Shown in pieces: positions 17,879 to 26,480 of a stretch of DNA of 64,000 nt (positions are counted from its first letter, which is position 1; each line of letters opens with the position of its first letter). The stretch is from Ferrimonas sp. YFM (lineage in GTDB: Bacteria; Pseudomonadota; Gammaproteobacteria; Enterobacterales; Shewanellaceae), in NCBI RefSeq assembly GCF_030296015.1, contig NZ_AP027368.1, positions 4,512,839-4,576,838 on the forward strand, read 5' to 3'. Position numbers and translations under genes: made by a program. Below the pieces are notes generated by a model. The model was not told the origin of the DNA. It saw nothing but the letters and a program-made list of their open reading frames with translations, and did not search any database.

Positions 17879-18356
17879 TCCCAAGCGTCAGTGGCAGCGG
17901 GGCGAATTCCTGCTGAGCACTGACCGGGCCAGACTGGATCGGGCCATGGTGCACCGCTACCTGAGTGAGGAGGCCTACTGGTCTCCCGGCATACCGCGAG
18001 CTCTGGTGGACACAGGCATCGACAATGCTCTTTGCTTTGGCCTGTATCATGGCCAGCAGCAGGTGGGCTTCGCCCGACTGATCACCGATTACGCCACCTT
18101 TGGCTACCTGGCAGACCTTTTTATTCTTCGGGAATTTCGAGGTCAGGGGCTGGCGAAATGGCTGGTGGAATCTCTGTTTCAGATGGAGGAAACCCAGCGG
18201 CTGAGACGCATTATGCTGGCCACTGTCGATGCCCATGAACTCTATCGCCAGGTCGGTTTCGGCCCCAGTGCCCACCCGGAAAGGCTGATGGAGATCCACC
18301 GCCCGGACATGTATCGCTCACTCTCCGTGAGCGATGAAAGTTCCCCCGAATTCTGA
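17868..18356 (+). CDS. GNAT family N-acetyltransferase, apparently non-AUG start
   Basis: A 162-residue GNAT protein with the acetyl-CoA loop as LREFRGQGLAKWLVES and a conserved start of the domain (WQRGEFLLSTDRARLD). No ATG, GTG or TTG lies in frame before the domain. CTG 17868 has AGGAA seven bases upstream, inside the end of ubiK, and gives LNSDPKRQWQRGEF. The next ATG (17946) would remove the first beta strand. So either a CTG start is used, or a sequence change has broken the start. Substrate unknown. Confidence 0.75.
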   Translation: MNSDPKRQWQRGEFLLSTDRARLDRAMVHRYLSEEAYWSPGIPRALVDTGIDNALCFGLYHGQQQVGFARLITDYATFGYLADLFILREFRGQGLAKWLVESLFQMEETQRLRRIMLATVDAHELYRQVGFGPSAHPERLMEIHRPDMYRSLSVSDESSPEF

Positions 18357-18489
18357 ATAGTTTGCAAAAGGCGAAGCGGTTCACCCTTTGGCAACATCAG
18401 GGATTGACCTTGGTGTAGCACAAGGGTTTAGCATACGCCCCAGCATATGTTCTAAGATGAATCCACAACCTGACCAAAAGGACAACCGA

Positions 18490-19143
18490 GTGAGCAAGCG
18501 TTTTGCCCTGGCCCTGGCCCTGATGTTCGCCCCCCTGGCGACCTGGGCGGCCCAATTTGTTGAAGGTACCCACTACATGGTCGTCAGCGACAAGCCGGCG
18601 TCCGAAAAGCCCGTTATCAAGGAGTTTTTCTCCCTCTATTGTGGCCACTGCTACAACATGGAGAAGCGCTACCTGCCGCTGATCAAGCCCGGCCTGGACA
18701 AGTCCATCGACTTCCAGCAGGCCCACGTGGACTTCATGAACTCCGAGATCGGCAATGAGGTGATCCTCTCCCTGGCCGTGATGCAGGAGATGGGTGTCGA
18801 GGAGAAGGTGAAAAAGCCCCTGTTTGCCATTCTGGCGGGCGGCGATCACCACCACGGTGCCGGCGAGTCCCACGATCACGAAGCGGAAGCGGGCATCCAC
18901 AACCGCGATGACATCAAGAAGGTGTTCACCGACAACGGCGTCGACGTGGCCGACTACGACAAGGTCGCCGCCAGCGAGGCGGTCAAGAAGAAGATCATGG
19001 GTTGGATGGTGGACCAGCAGAAGTTCCGTATTCAGAGCGTGCCCACCTTCGTGGTCAACGACAAATACATGATCAACATGAGCCAGATCCGCACCCTGAG
19101 CGAACTGACCGAGTTGATGAACTACCTGGCCACCGAGAAGTAA
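18490..19143 (+). CDS. dsbA: thiol:disulfide interchange protein DsbA with a His-rich insert
   Basis: A periplasmic oxidant of cysteine pairs. GTG 18490 (AAGGA upstream) gives MSKRFALALALMFAPLATWA as signal peptide, then the thioredoxin fold with active site CGHC and the helical insert, ending with the cis-Pro segment (SVPTFVVNDKYM). Between helices, at residues about 117-135, is GGDHHHGAGESHDHEAEAG, absent from E. coli DsbA. 217 residues in total. A strong terminator follows. Confidence 0.92.
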   Translation: MSKRFALALALMFAPLATWAAQFVEGTHYMVVSDKPASEKPVIKEFFSLYCGHCYNMEKRYLPLIKPGLDKSIDFQQAHVDFMNSEIGNEVILSLAVMQEMGVEEKVKKPLFAILAGGDHHHGAGESHDHEAEAGIHNRDDIKKVFTDNGVDVADYDKVAASEAVKKKIMGWMVDQQKFRIQSVPTFVVNDKYMINMSQIRTLSELTELMNYLATEK

Positions 19144-19165
19144 TTTCGGTCCAGACGATGAAAAA

Positions 19166-19185
19166 AGCCTCCGCCTTCGGAGGCT
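19166..19185. terminator. terminator after dsbA
   Basis: AGCCTCCG, loop CCTT, CGGAGGCT with A6 before and T-run after; can act in both directions. Confidence 0.9.
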
Positions 19186-19271
19186 TTTTTTGTGACCTTC
19201 GCCGAACATTGGCGAAGAAAACCCCAGGAAGATCACACCATCAGCCCCCTGCATTGGGCTAGGCTTGCCCC

Positions 19272-20654
19272 ATGAATGAGCTGCTCCTGTTCAATGTCTA
19301 TCTGTTTTACGGTCTGGTGTTTTTCACCATTGGCTGCGTCATCAGCTTCCGTAATCTCAAGTTCAGCAAGCTCACCATCGCCTCGGCCCTGCCTGCCCTG
19401 GCCTTGTTCGGCTTCATGCACGCCTTCCACGAATGGTCCGAGATGTTCCTCAAGCTCACCGACAATGAGTTTGGTTCGCTGTGGGGCATCCAGGTGGAGC
19501 TGCTGCGCATCACCAAGTTGCTGATCTCCTTCCTGGCCCTGGTGGGCTTTGCCTGGCAGATGCTGGAGATCCTGGCCGCCCCCCAGAGGCGCTGGCTGCG
19601 CTATCTGGTACCGGGCCTGCTGCTGGTGTACCTGAGCGCCACCCTGGTGCACCTGGCCATCTTCCCCGCGGAGCACTCTTTGGCCCTGTCGGTCAACCTG
19701 ACCCGTTGGATCTTTGGCCTGGCGGGAGGCTCCCTGGCAGGGGCTGCGATGATCTACTATTCCCGGGAACTGTCCGCCACCCATCATCAGGGGGCTCAGG
19801 CATTCGCCTACTGCGGTCTGGCCCTGATCGCCTATGCCCTGGCCGCCGGGGTGCTCTCCAGTGACTGGGGAATCTGGGTCCCCATAGTGCGCATGCTCTG
19901 CGCCGCCGGGTTGCTGTTGGGGCTGGTTCAGGCCCTGAAGCTGTTCGATCAGGAGTATCTGCAACTGGTGGAGGAGCAGCAACGACGCATCATGCGCAGC
20001 GAAAAGCTGCGGGCCATGGGTGAGCTGGCCTCCGGCATTGCCCATGAAATTAAGACCCCCCTGAGCTACGCCACCCTCAGTTGCGACCTGTTGGAACGGC
20101 AACTGGATGAGGCACCCGAGCCCAGGCGCCAACTGGACCGCATCCGCCATGGTTTGCATAGGGCCAGCCACATCAGCCAGGAGGTGCTGCACTTCGCCCG
20201 CCAGCACAGCGAGCCCAGCCGGGTGAACCTGCAGCAGATCACCGAGTCGGCCCTGGATCTGATGCAGCACAGGCTCAAGGGGTTCAAGCTCAAGTGCGCC
20301 TTTGAGGGGGATCTGTTCGTCGATGGCGACCCGGTCAAGCTGGAAGAGGTAGTGATTAATCTGGTGAACAACGCCATGGACGCCAGTGAGCCGGGCGGTG
20401 TCCTGTCATTGACCCTGCAGCAGCACGGCGACAGGGTGCGTTTTGCGCTGAGAGACCATGGCAGCGGCATCCATGCCGAGCAGCTGCATCAGGCGATGAG
20501 CCCCTTCTTCACCACCAAACCCCAGGGCCAGGGAACCGGCCTGGGTCTGGCGATCTGCCAGCAGATTGTCCAGCAGCATCAGGGTGAACTGGTGCTGGCC
20601 AACAAAGCCCCTGGCCTGGAGGCCAGCTTCACTCTGCCAAGGAGCGCCCCGTGA
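19272..20654 (+). CDS. multi-pass membrane sensor histidine kinase
   Basis: The 460-residue kinase has about seven hydrophobic helices in the first 220 residues (starting LLFNVYLFYGLVFFTIGCVISF), so the signal is probably sensed in or near the membrane. His/Glu residues lie between helices 2 and 3 (MHAFHEWSEMF). Then come HisKA (GELASGIAHEIKTP) and HATPase motifs (NLVNNAMDAS, RDHGSGI, GTGLGLAI). Its stop overlaps the GTG of the next gene. The membrane domain does not match a family I can name. Neighbouring octaheme cytochrome suggests a respiratory or redox signal (inference). Confidence 0.88.
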   Translation: MNELLLFNVYLFYGLVFFTIGCVISFRNLKFSKLTIASALPALALFGFMHAFHEWSEMFLKLTDNEFGSLWGIQVELLRITKLLISFLALVGFAWQMLEILAAPQRRWLRYLVPGLLLVYLSATLVHLAIFPAEHSLALSVNLTRWIFGLAGGSLAGAAMIYYSRELSATHHQGAQAFAYCGLALIAYALAAGVLSSDWGIWVPIVRMLCAAGLLLGLVQALKLFDQEYLQLVEEQQRRIMRSEKLRAMGELASGIAHEIKTPLSYATLSCDLLERQLDEAPEPRRQLDRIRHGLHRASHISQEVLHFARQHSEPSRVNLQQITESALDLMQHRLKGFKLKCAFEGDLFVDGDPVKLEEVVINLVNNAMDASEPGGVLSLTLQQHGDRVRFALRDHGSGIHAEQLHQAMSPFFTTKPQGQGTGLGLAICQQIVQQHQGELVLANKAPGLEASFTLPRSAP

Positions 20655-21292
20655 CCCTGACCATTTTGCTTGCGGAAGATGACCTGGAACTCAACGACAC
20701 CATCACCGAGGTCCTGCAGTCGGAAGGGTGCGACGTCTACGCCTGCCACAGCGCCGAACAGGCGTTGGATCTGGCCGAGCAGCGCAAGTTCGACATCGCC
20801 CTGTTTGATCTGGTGATGCCCGGCATGACCGGTGTCGAGGCGATCGCCGCCCTCAAGCGGCTGCAACCGGGCATCAGCGTGGTGATCACCACCGCCTTTG
20901 CCACCGTGGACACCGCGGTAGACGCCATGAAAAAGGGGGCCGACGACTTCATCACCAAACCCTTTAACCTGACCACCCTGATCACCACACTGCGACGGGT
21001 TCAGGCCCAGAAGCAACCGGCCATGGCTCTGGAGGATGAGGACGCCAACAAGGTGTTCTCCGCCCTGTCCAACCCCATGCGCCGGGCGGTGCTGCAACAG
21101 CTTGCCCGACATAAGAAACTGCGCTTTATGGATCTCTGCCGTCTGGCCGGAGTAGAAAACCACACTCAGTTCAACTTCCACCTTCGCCAGCTCAGGCAGA
21201 GTGGCCTGGTCGAGCAAAATGCGAGCAAGGTCTATTTTCTGACAACACAGGGGCAACAAATGGTGGCCCTGCTCAGCTCCTCGTCCGATTAA
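20651..21292 (+). CDS. response regulator with ArsR-type winged-helix output
   Basis: The 213-residue protein has a receiver domain (LAEDD, phospho-acceptor in FDLVMPGMTG, ITKPFN) and then, instead of an OmpR or NarL output, a winged helix of ArsR type (FSALSNPMRRAVLQQLARHKKLRFMDLCRLAGVENHTQFNFHLRQLRQSGLVEQ). This combination is uncommon. It starts at GTG 20651, overlapping the kinase stop. Two inverted repeats upstream of the next gene could be its operators. No metal-binding cysteine pair of classical ArsR is seen, so phosphorylation should be the input. Confidence 0.88.
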   Translation: MTLTILLAEDDLELNDTITEVLQSEGCDVYACHSAEQALDLAEQRKFDIALFDLVMPGMTGVEAIAALKRLQPGISVVITTAFATVDTAVDAMKKGADDFITKPFNLTTLITTLRRVQAQKQPAMALEDEDANKVFSALSNPMRRAVLQQLARHKKLRFMDLCRLAGVENHTQFNFHLRQLRQSGLVEQNASKVYFLTTQGQQMVALLSSSSD

Positions 21293-21324
21293 TTACATCA
21301 TTCAAATCATAGGCTTGAATCCAA

Positions 21325-21346
21325 TCTGATAAGTTCTCTTATCAGA
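21325..21346. promoter_or_regulatory. 9-4-9 inverted repeat upstream of the octaheme cytochrome gene
   Basis: TCTGATAAG, spacer TTCT, CTTATCAGA: a perfect inverted repeat of the size bound by winged-helix dimers. No U-tract follows, so a terminator is less likely. Confidence 0.5.
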
Positions 21347-21351
21347 GGGTA

Positions 21352-21366
21352 AAGTTGTGTCAACTT
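21352..21366. promoter_or_regulatory. second inverted repeat upstream of the octaheme cytochrome gene
   Basis: AAGTTG-TGT-CAACTT, six bases after the larger repeat; a possible second operator or promoter-overlapping site. Confidence 0.35.
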
Positions 21367-21448
21367 CCCTAATCTGGATGACATTTTCGCCAAATTCGAT
21401 ACTGCAGTTGGGAAACAGACAGTGGAACACCACTGCAGGAGAATGATG

Positions 21449-23041
21449 ATGAAAACCCACACCAAACTGCTGGCGTCCCTTATCGCCGCAACCCTGCTGA
21501 CCGCTTGCGGCAGCGACGACAACAACAACGATACCGTCCTTCCAGACCCAAATACGCCGCCGGTTGCGGTGGACCTGGATGCCGCCACCACCAGCGCCAC
21601 TGCCATCATGATCGATGCCCTGGCCTCCGCCAGCGACGCTGATGGTGACACCCTGACACTGAGCTCCGCCATCGCCACCCACGGCAACGCCGAAGTGAAA
21701 GATGGCCAGATCAAATACGACCCTGCCGGTTACGTGGGTGACGATGTCATCGATTACAAGGTCAGCGACGGAAGTGATGAGACCGCCGCCAAGATCCTGG
21801 TAACCGTAACCGAAGAGGTGATTGAGCTGACCTACGTAGGTTCAGAGACCTGCGGTGGGTGTCACAAGGGCAAATTTGAGAGCCACCAGAACCACGGCCA
21901 CAACTTCAAGATCTCCAAGATTGAAGGCGAGATGCCCACCTTCCCCTACACCGACGTATCCGGTGCACTGGAGATGGTTCAGGATGGCGCGACCCCACGC
22001 AACACCCTGGGTGTGCCGGAGTCCTATCAGGATGTCACCTACACCACGGGCGGTTACTGGAAGAAGATTCGTTGGTTCGATAAGAACGGCCACATCGTGA
22101 CCGGTGCCGACGTACAGTACAACCTGTATGGTTCCGGCGACCAGCAGCTCAGCGATTACAAGAACGATGAGCACTACGATGATCTGGTCTACAACTGCGG
22201 TAACTGCCACAACACCGGCTGGAAGCCCTATGATGAGACTCTGAACCCTCACCGTCAGGATGACCTGGCCGGCATGGGCGGCACCTTTGCCCTGGCCGCA
22301 GTACAGTGTGAGGCGTGCCACGGCGCTGGTTCCGAACACATCAAGGCGCCTTCTGCCGAGAACATCACCAAAGTCGCCAAGCCTCGCAGCTCCGAGCTGC
22401 TGCAAAGCGACACCATGGGCTTTGGTGCACCGATGCACTGCAGTGAGTGCCATACCCGTGACGGTGACCGTAACCACAGCAATGGCTACGTCAACAAGTT
22501 CCACGCCGCCTTCCCTGACAGTGACCTGCCTGAAACCGCTGGACGCATCGACGCCAAGGGTGGCCTGACCCGTCATCACCAGACCTACGATGAGTTCTTC
22601 GGTATCGATCCTGAAACCGGTGAAGCCACCAACCCGCACTACCTGGCTGGCCTGGACTGCGTGAGCTGTCACGACCCGCACAAGTCCACCGTCAACATGG
22701 CTGAATCCGGCGCCAAGCTGTCTGTCTGCAGCGATTGTCACGGCGAAAAGGAGTTCAAGGACGGTCTGACCCTGCACGCCACCATGGCAGAGTGCACCAC
22801 CTGTCACATGCCTGAAGTGGTGAAGAACGCCACCAGCATCACCACCAACGGCGGTGTGACCTTCGGCGACGAGATGATGCACGTGGTGACCATCGACCTG
22901 TACAACGAGAAGCCTCAGATCACCGAAGACAACAAGATGAATCCCTTCCTGAAGGACGCCTGGGCCTGCGGTGAATGCCACGCCGAAGGCAGCAAGCTGC
23001 AGAGCCTGACGGACAACTACGGAGGCAAGATCCACAAGTAA
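21449..23041 (+). CDS. octaheme c-type cytochrome lipoprotein with N-terminal Ig-like domain
   Basis: A 530-residue lipoprotein: signal ending LLTAC (lipobox), an Asn/Asp-rich linker, a cadherin/Ig-like domain at about 25-125 (NTPPVAVDLDA, ASASDADGDTLTLSS, YVGDDVIDYKVSDGSD), then eight CXXCH heme motifs: CGGCH, CGNCH, CEACH, CSECH, CVSCH, CSDCH, CTTCH, CGECH. Three ATGs in a row follow AGGAG; the third (21449) has the best spacing. Likely anchored at the outer membrane or facing the periplasm and used for electron transfer to extracellular or soluble acceptors. It is not a decaheme MtrC/OmcA type. It follows the kinase and ArsR-type regulator. Confidence 0.9.
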   Translation: MKTHTKLLASLIAATLLTACGSDDNNNDTVLPDPNTPPVAVDLDAATTSATAIMIDALASASDADGDTLTLSSAIATHGNAEVKDGQIKYDPAGYVGDDVIDYKVSDGSDETAAKILVTVTEEVIELTYVGSETCGGCHKGKFESHQNHGHNFKISKIEGEMPTFPYTDVSGALEMVQDGATPRNTLGVPESYQDVTYTTGGYWKKIRWFDKNGHIVTGADVQYNLYGSGDQQLSDYKNDEHYDDLVYNCGNCHNTGWKPYDETLNPHRQDDLAGMGGTFALAAVQCEACHGAGSEHIKAPSAENITKVAKPRSSELLQSDTMGFGAPMHCSECHTRDGDRNHSNGYVNKFHAAFPDSDLPETAGRIDAKGGLTRHHQTYDEFFGIDPETGEATNPHYLAGLDCVSCHDPHKSTVNMAESGAKLSVCSDCHGEKEFKDGLTLHATMAECTTCHMPEVVKNATSITTNGGVTFGDEMMHVVTIDLYNEKPQITEDNKMNPFLKDAWACGECHAEGSKLQSLTDNYGGKIHK

Positions 23042-23094
23042 GCCCTGCAAGTTTTTCCGACCACAAACAACTCATCATTACTGTCGGAAGCCAA

Positions 23095-23112
23095 GCCGCC
23101 CTCTCGGGCGGC
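23095..23112 (+). terminator. terminator of the octaheme cytochrome gene
   Basis: GCCGCCC, loop TCTC, GGGCGGC, then TTTTTT. Confidence 0.9.
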
Positions 23113-23201
23113 TTTTTTCGGATTTGGGCTCACCAGAAACCACCTTTGTGATCCCGCAGGCACTCAGGACGCTGGAATTTTCTACAATCGCACCTTATTA
23201 T

Positions 23202-23217
23202 ATTAGATTAATCTAAT
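23202..23217. promoter_or_regulatory. 16-bp perfect palindrome before the SLAC1-family gene
   Basis: ATTAGATTAATCTAAT, an uninterrupted palindrome 15 bases upstream of the ATG at 23232 and just before the ribosome-binding site. Probable operator overlapping the promoter or transcript start. It shares AATCTRAT with the repeat at 21325-21346. Confidence 0.5.
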
Positions 23218-23231
23218 TCAAGGATGTCCGG

Positions 23232-24209
23232 ATGAATCAGCAAGCGCAGTTGAGCCACTCCTCCAAGCTGGCCTACTTTCCCATCTCCTTCTTCGCCATG
23301 ATCATGGGGATGAGCGGCCTGACCCTGGCCTGGGAGAAGGCTCACCATGTTCTGGGGGCCCCTGAATGGGTGGGTCAGGTCCTGCTGGGCATGACCCTGT
23401 GCCTGTTCACCGTCATCTCCGGCAGCTACCTGATGAAGCTCGTCACCCAGCGCCAGGCTGTACAGGCAGAGCTGGAACACCCGGTGAAACTGAGCTTTTT
23501 CCCCACCATCTCCATCAGCCTGTTGCTGCTCAGTGCCGCGCTGCTGCCGGTCTCCAGGCCTTTGTCTCTGCTGTTGTGGGCCATAGGCACCGCTGTGCAT
23601 CTGTTGTTCACCCTCTATGTGCTGACTCAGTGGATTCACCACCCCAAGTTCCAGATTGCCCACAGCACACCGGCCTGGTTTATCCCCATCGTCGGTAACG
23701 TCATCGTGCCCATCGCCGGTGTCGAGCACGGCTTCATGGAGATCAGCTGGTTCTTCTTCTCCATCGGCATCCTGTTTTGGGTCATCCTCAAGGCACTGAT
23801 CCTCAATCGGGTGATCTTCCACGACCCCTTGCCAGAGAAGTTGTTGCCCACCCTATTCATCTTCATTGCCCCACCCGCCGTGGGCTTTGTCTCCTACACC
23901 AAACTCACCGGTGGCCTGGATCCCATGGGGCAGATCCTGTTTAACGTGGCCATGTTCCTGGTGTTGCTGCTGGTCACCCAGTTCCCCCGCTTCTCCAAGA
24001 TCCGCTTCTACATCAGCTGGTGGGCCTACTCCTTCCCCCTGGCCGCGGCCTCGGTCGCCTCTCAGGTGATGTATACCGCCACAGGCAATGAGATCTTCGG
24101 CTACCTGGCCTACGCCTTGCTGGCCCTGGTGACCGGAGTGATTCTGCTGCTGCTTGTTCGCACCCTGAAGGCGGTGCTCAATGACGAGATCTGCCAGCCA
24201 GAAGGGTAG
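23232..24209 (+). CDS. SLAC1/TehA (TDT) family anion channel or exporter
   Basis: The 325-residue protein has about ten hydrophobic helices and the TDT-family start (PISFFAMIMGMSGLTLAWEKA), with TPAWFIPIVGNVIVPIAG and the pore segment typical of SLAC1. Family members pass tellurite, dicarboxylates, sulfite or small anions; the substrate here is not decidable. The gene has its own palindromic operator and no partner genes. Confidence 0.88.
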   Translation: MNQQAQLSHSSKLAYFPISFFAMIMGMSGLTLAWEKAHHVLGAPEWVGQVLLGMTLCLFTVISGSYLMKLVTQRQAVQAELEHPVKLSFFPTISISLLLLSAALLPVSRPLSLLLWAIGTAVHLLFTLYVLTQWIHHPKFQIAHSTPAWFIPIVGNVIVPIAGVEHGFMEISWFFFSIGILFWVILKALILNRVIFHDPLPEKLLPTLFIFIAPPAVGFVSYTKLTGGLDPMGQILFNVAMFLVLLLVTQFPRFSKIRFYISWWAYSFPLAAASVASQVMYTATGNEIFGYLAYALLALVTGVILLLLVRTLKAVLNDEICQPEG

Positions 24210-24355
24210 CGGCGGAATAAAGGAAGCCGGGCCCTGCGTCCGGCCAATTCCAGTGAACCCCACCACTCTCCCTGCAACTGACACATATCGCTGTAAGGCG
24301 ATGTAAGATCTCTGGGGTATCACCGCCCCTGTGGGTACACTTAGGCTCTGGAGAA

Positions 24356-25057
24356 TTGTCGACTGAGTGGACCAAGGTGGCCAAAGCCAAAATTTTGATC
24401 GTCGAGGACGATACTGAAATCGCCCGACTCACCGCCATGTACCTGCAAGCTGAGCAGTATGAAACCCGTGTCGTAGACAGGGGTGACGAGGCTCTGACCG
24501 CCATCCGTGAGTTTCAGCCAGACCTGATGGTGCTGGATCTGATGCTTCCTGGGATGAGCGGCATCGATGTCTGCCGAGCCGCCAGGGAGTTCTTCCAGCG
24601 GCCCATCATGGTACTGACCGCTTGCGACGATGAGTTCAGCGAAATCAGCCTGCTGAAGATCGGTGCCGACGACTACCTGACCAAGCCGGTAAAGCCCCAC
24701 CTGTTGGCAGCCCGCATCGAAGCCCTGTTACGACGCTGGCAACCCCAAGGCCAGGAGTGCCTGGAGGTCGGTCCCATCACCGTCAACCGTCGCCGCCAGA
24801 AAGTCAGCCTCAATCATCAGGAGGTGGACCTGGCCGAGTCCGAGTACAAGATGCTGTTGCTGCTCGCCGAGAGTGCCGGCCAGGTAGTCACCCGAGAGGA
24901 GTGCTGCCGCGCCCTGAGAGGCATCGACTACGATGGCTATGACCGCTCTGTGGACATGCGCATCTCAGGCCTGAGGAAAAAGTTAGGGGATGCCAAGGCG
25001 CCCTACCGACTGATCCTTACCGTCCGCAACCGTGGCTACATGCTGGTCAATGAATAA
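24356..25057 (+). CDS. RstA-like OmpR-family response regulator
   Basis: The 233-residue protein has a receiver domain (VEDDTEIARL, phospho-Asp in VLDLMLPGMSG) and an OmpR-type winged helix with the RstA-like stretch LRGIDYDGYDRSVDMRISGLRKKLG. The start is uncertain: TTG 24356 (GGAG close upstream) or GTG 24377. The 3' end overlaps the kinase ATG by 8 bases. It is a paralogue of the regulator at 28804-29496. Confidence 0.88.
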   Translation: MSTEWTKVAKAKILIVEDDTEIARLTAMYLQAEQYETRVVDRGDEALTAIREFQPDLMVLDLMLPGMSGIDVCRAAREFFQRPIMVLTACDDEFSEISLLKIGADDYLTKPVKPHLLAARIEALLRRWQPQGQECLEVGPITVNRRRQKVSLNHQEVDLAESEYKMLLLLAESAGQVVTREECCRALRGIDYDGYDRSVDMRISGLRKKLGDAKAPYRLILTVRNRGYMLVNE

Positions 25058-26480
25058 ACTCATCCCCCCGCTGTTCACCCGCATCTATGTGGGTATGGTG
25101 CTGGCCCTGGTAGGCAGCGTTTTCCTGACCTCCAGCTTCAGCGACTCCTGGTATGAGGAGACCGAGGTCCAGGACTTCTATGCCGACACCTTCGCCATGG
25201 TCACCTTCTTCCGTAAAAGTTGGCAAATGCAGTCGATCTCCGCCGAAGAGTACATCAACGCCATCGATCTGAGCATGTCTCCCTGGGACACCAAGTGGTT
25301 GGAGGGTCTGGATACCCCGGCCTGCGAAGACTGCAAACTGATGGCCAGCTTCGACGACAGTGAGGTCTACCAGCTGGAGGAGTTTCGCTATCTCGCCACC
25401 TTCCCTATGCCAGAGCAGGGGGGAGTACTGGTGATGTACGACAAGGACTTTGCCGTCTTTGAAGAGGACCTCAGAGGCATTCTGGAGGAGGATCCGGAAG
25501 CGGCCAGCTCACAGCTGCTGTACGACTCTGAATTCCGGGATCTGGACGAGGACCTGCTGACCATTGTCGAGGAGGACCCGGATGTTGCCAGCACCCTGCT
25601 GCTCTTTGGTCTGATGCTGTCCGCCTTTGGCGCGGTGATCTACCTTCCCGCCCGCCAGCTACAGCGACAGATTCAAAAACTCAGCGCCACCCAAGCCCAG
25701 TTCGGTCAGGGACAGCTGAACGCCAGGGCCGATGTGCCCCGCTCCGAGCCGGTTCGCCAGTTGAGCAGCGGCTTCAACAAGATGGCCGATGCCATCTCCC
25801 GCTCCGTCGAAGAGAGCCGGGTACTGGCCCAGGCGGTCCCCCATGAACTGCGCACCCCCCTAAGCCGAATTCAGCTGGCCAATGGCCTGCTGCGCAAGCA
25901 GTGCGATAAGCCTGAGCAGGTGGAGCTGCTGGACGACATCGACAACTACATCGAGGACATGGATCAGCTGACCCATCAGGTGCTGACCCTGTTCCGGCTG
26001 AACTCTCCGGACAAAGGCAACTGCAGCCAGCAGCCCGATGTGGACCTGGCGGAAATCCTGGATCAGCGTCTGAAATGGTTCCAGCAAACCGGCACTCTGC
26101 CGGTAAGAGCCTACATCCCCAGCCTGCCCGCTCAGGGAGTGAACCCCACCTGCTTCCGGCTGCTGCTGGATAATCTGATGAGCAACGCCCAGCGCTATGG
26201 TCACAGCCAGGTGCGCCTCAGTGCCGAAGCCACCCCTCAAGGCACCCGCCTTCATGTGGAGGAGGATGGCGAAGGGATCCCGGAAGCGGACCGGGAGCTG
26301 ATTTTCATCCCCTTCTCCCGGCTGGACAGCAGCCGTACCCAGGCCACAGGCGGACTCGGTCTCGGCCTGGCCATCGCCCAAGCCGCCGCCCACAGACTGG
26401 GGGCCCACCTGTCCGTCAGTGACAGCGAACTGGGGGGCGCCAAGTTCACCATCGTTTTTAAGGAGCAAACCGGTGCTTAG
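25050..26480 (+). CDS. RstB-like sensor histidine kinase with internal repeat
   Basis: The 476-residue kinase has a first transmembrane helix (RIYVGMVLALVGSVFL), a periplasmic domain with a CEDC motif (C92, C95), a second helix at about 182-202, HAMP, HisKA (AQAVPHELRTPLSRIQ) and HATPase (NLMSNAQRYG, EDGEGIPE, GLGLGLAI). Just before helix 2 a block of about 28 residues is repeated in tandem (LRGILEEDPEAASSQLLY, then LLTIVEEDPDVASTLLLF). It is the partner of the preceding regulator and overlaps the next gene by 8 bases. Confidence 0.88.
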   Translation: MNKLIPPLFTRIYVGMVLALVGSVFLTSSFSDSWYEETEVQDFYADTFAMVTFFRKSWQMQSISAEEYINAIDLSMSPWDTKWLEGLDTPACEDCKLMASFDDSEVYQLEEFRYLATFPMPEQGGVLVMYDKDFAVFEEDLRGILEEDPEAASSQLLYDSEFRDLDEDLLTIVEEDPDVASTLLLFGLMLSAFGAVIYLPARQLQRQIQKLSATQAQFGQGQLNARADVPRSEPVRQLSSGFNKMADAISRSVEESRVLAQAVPHELRTPLSRIQLANGLLRKQCDKPEQVELLDDIDNYIEDMDQLTHQVLTLFRLNSPDKGNCSQQPDVDLAEILDQRLKWFQQTGTLPVRAYIPSLPAQGVNPTCFRLLLDNLMSNAQRYGHSQVRLSAEATPQGTRLHVEEDGEGIPEADRELIFIPFSRLDSSRTQATGGLGLGLAIAQAAAHRLGAHLSVSDSELGGAKFTIVFKEQTGA

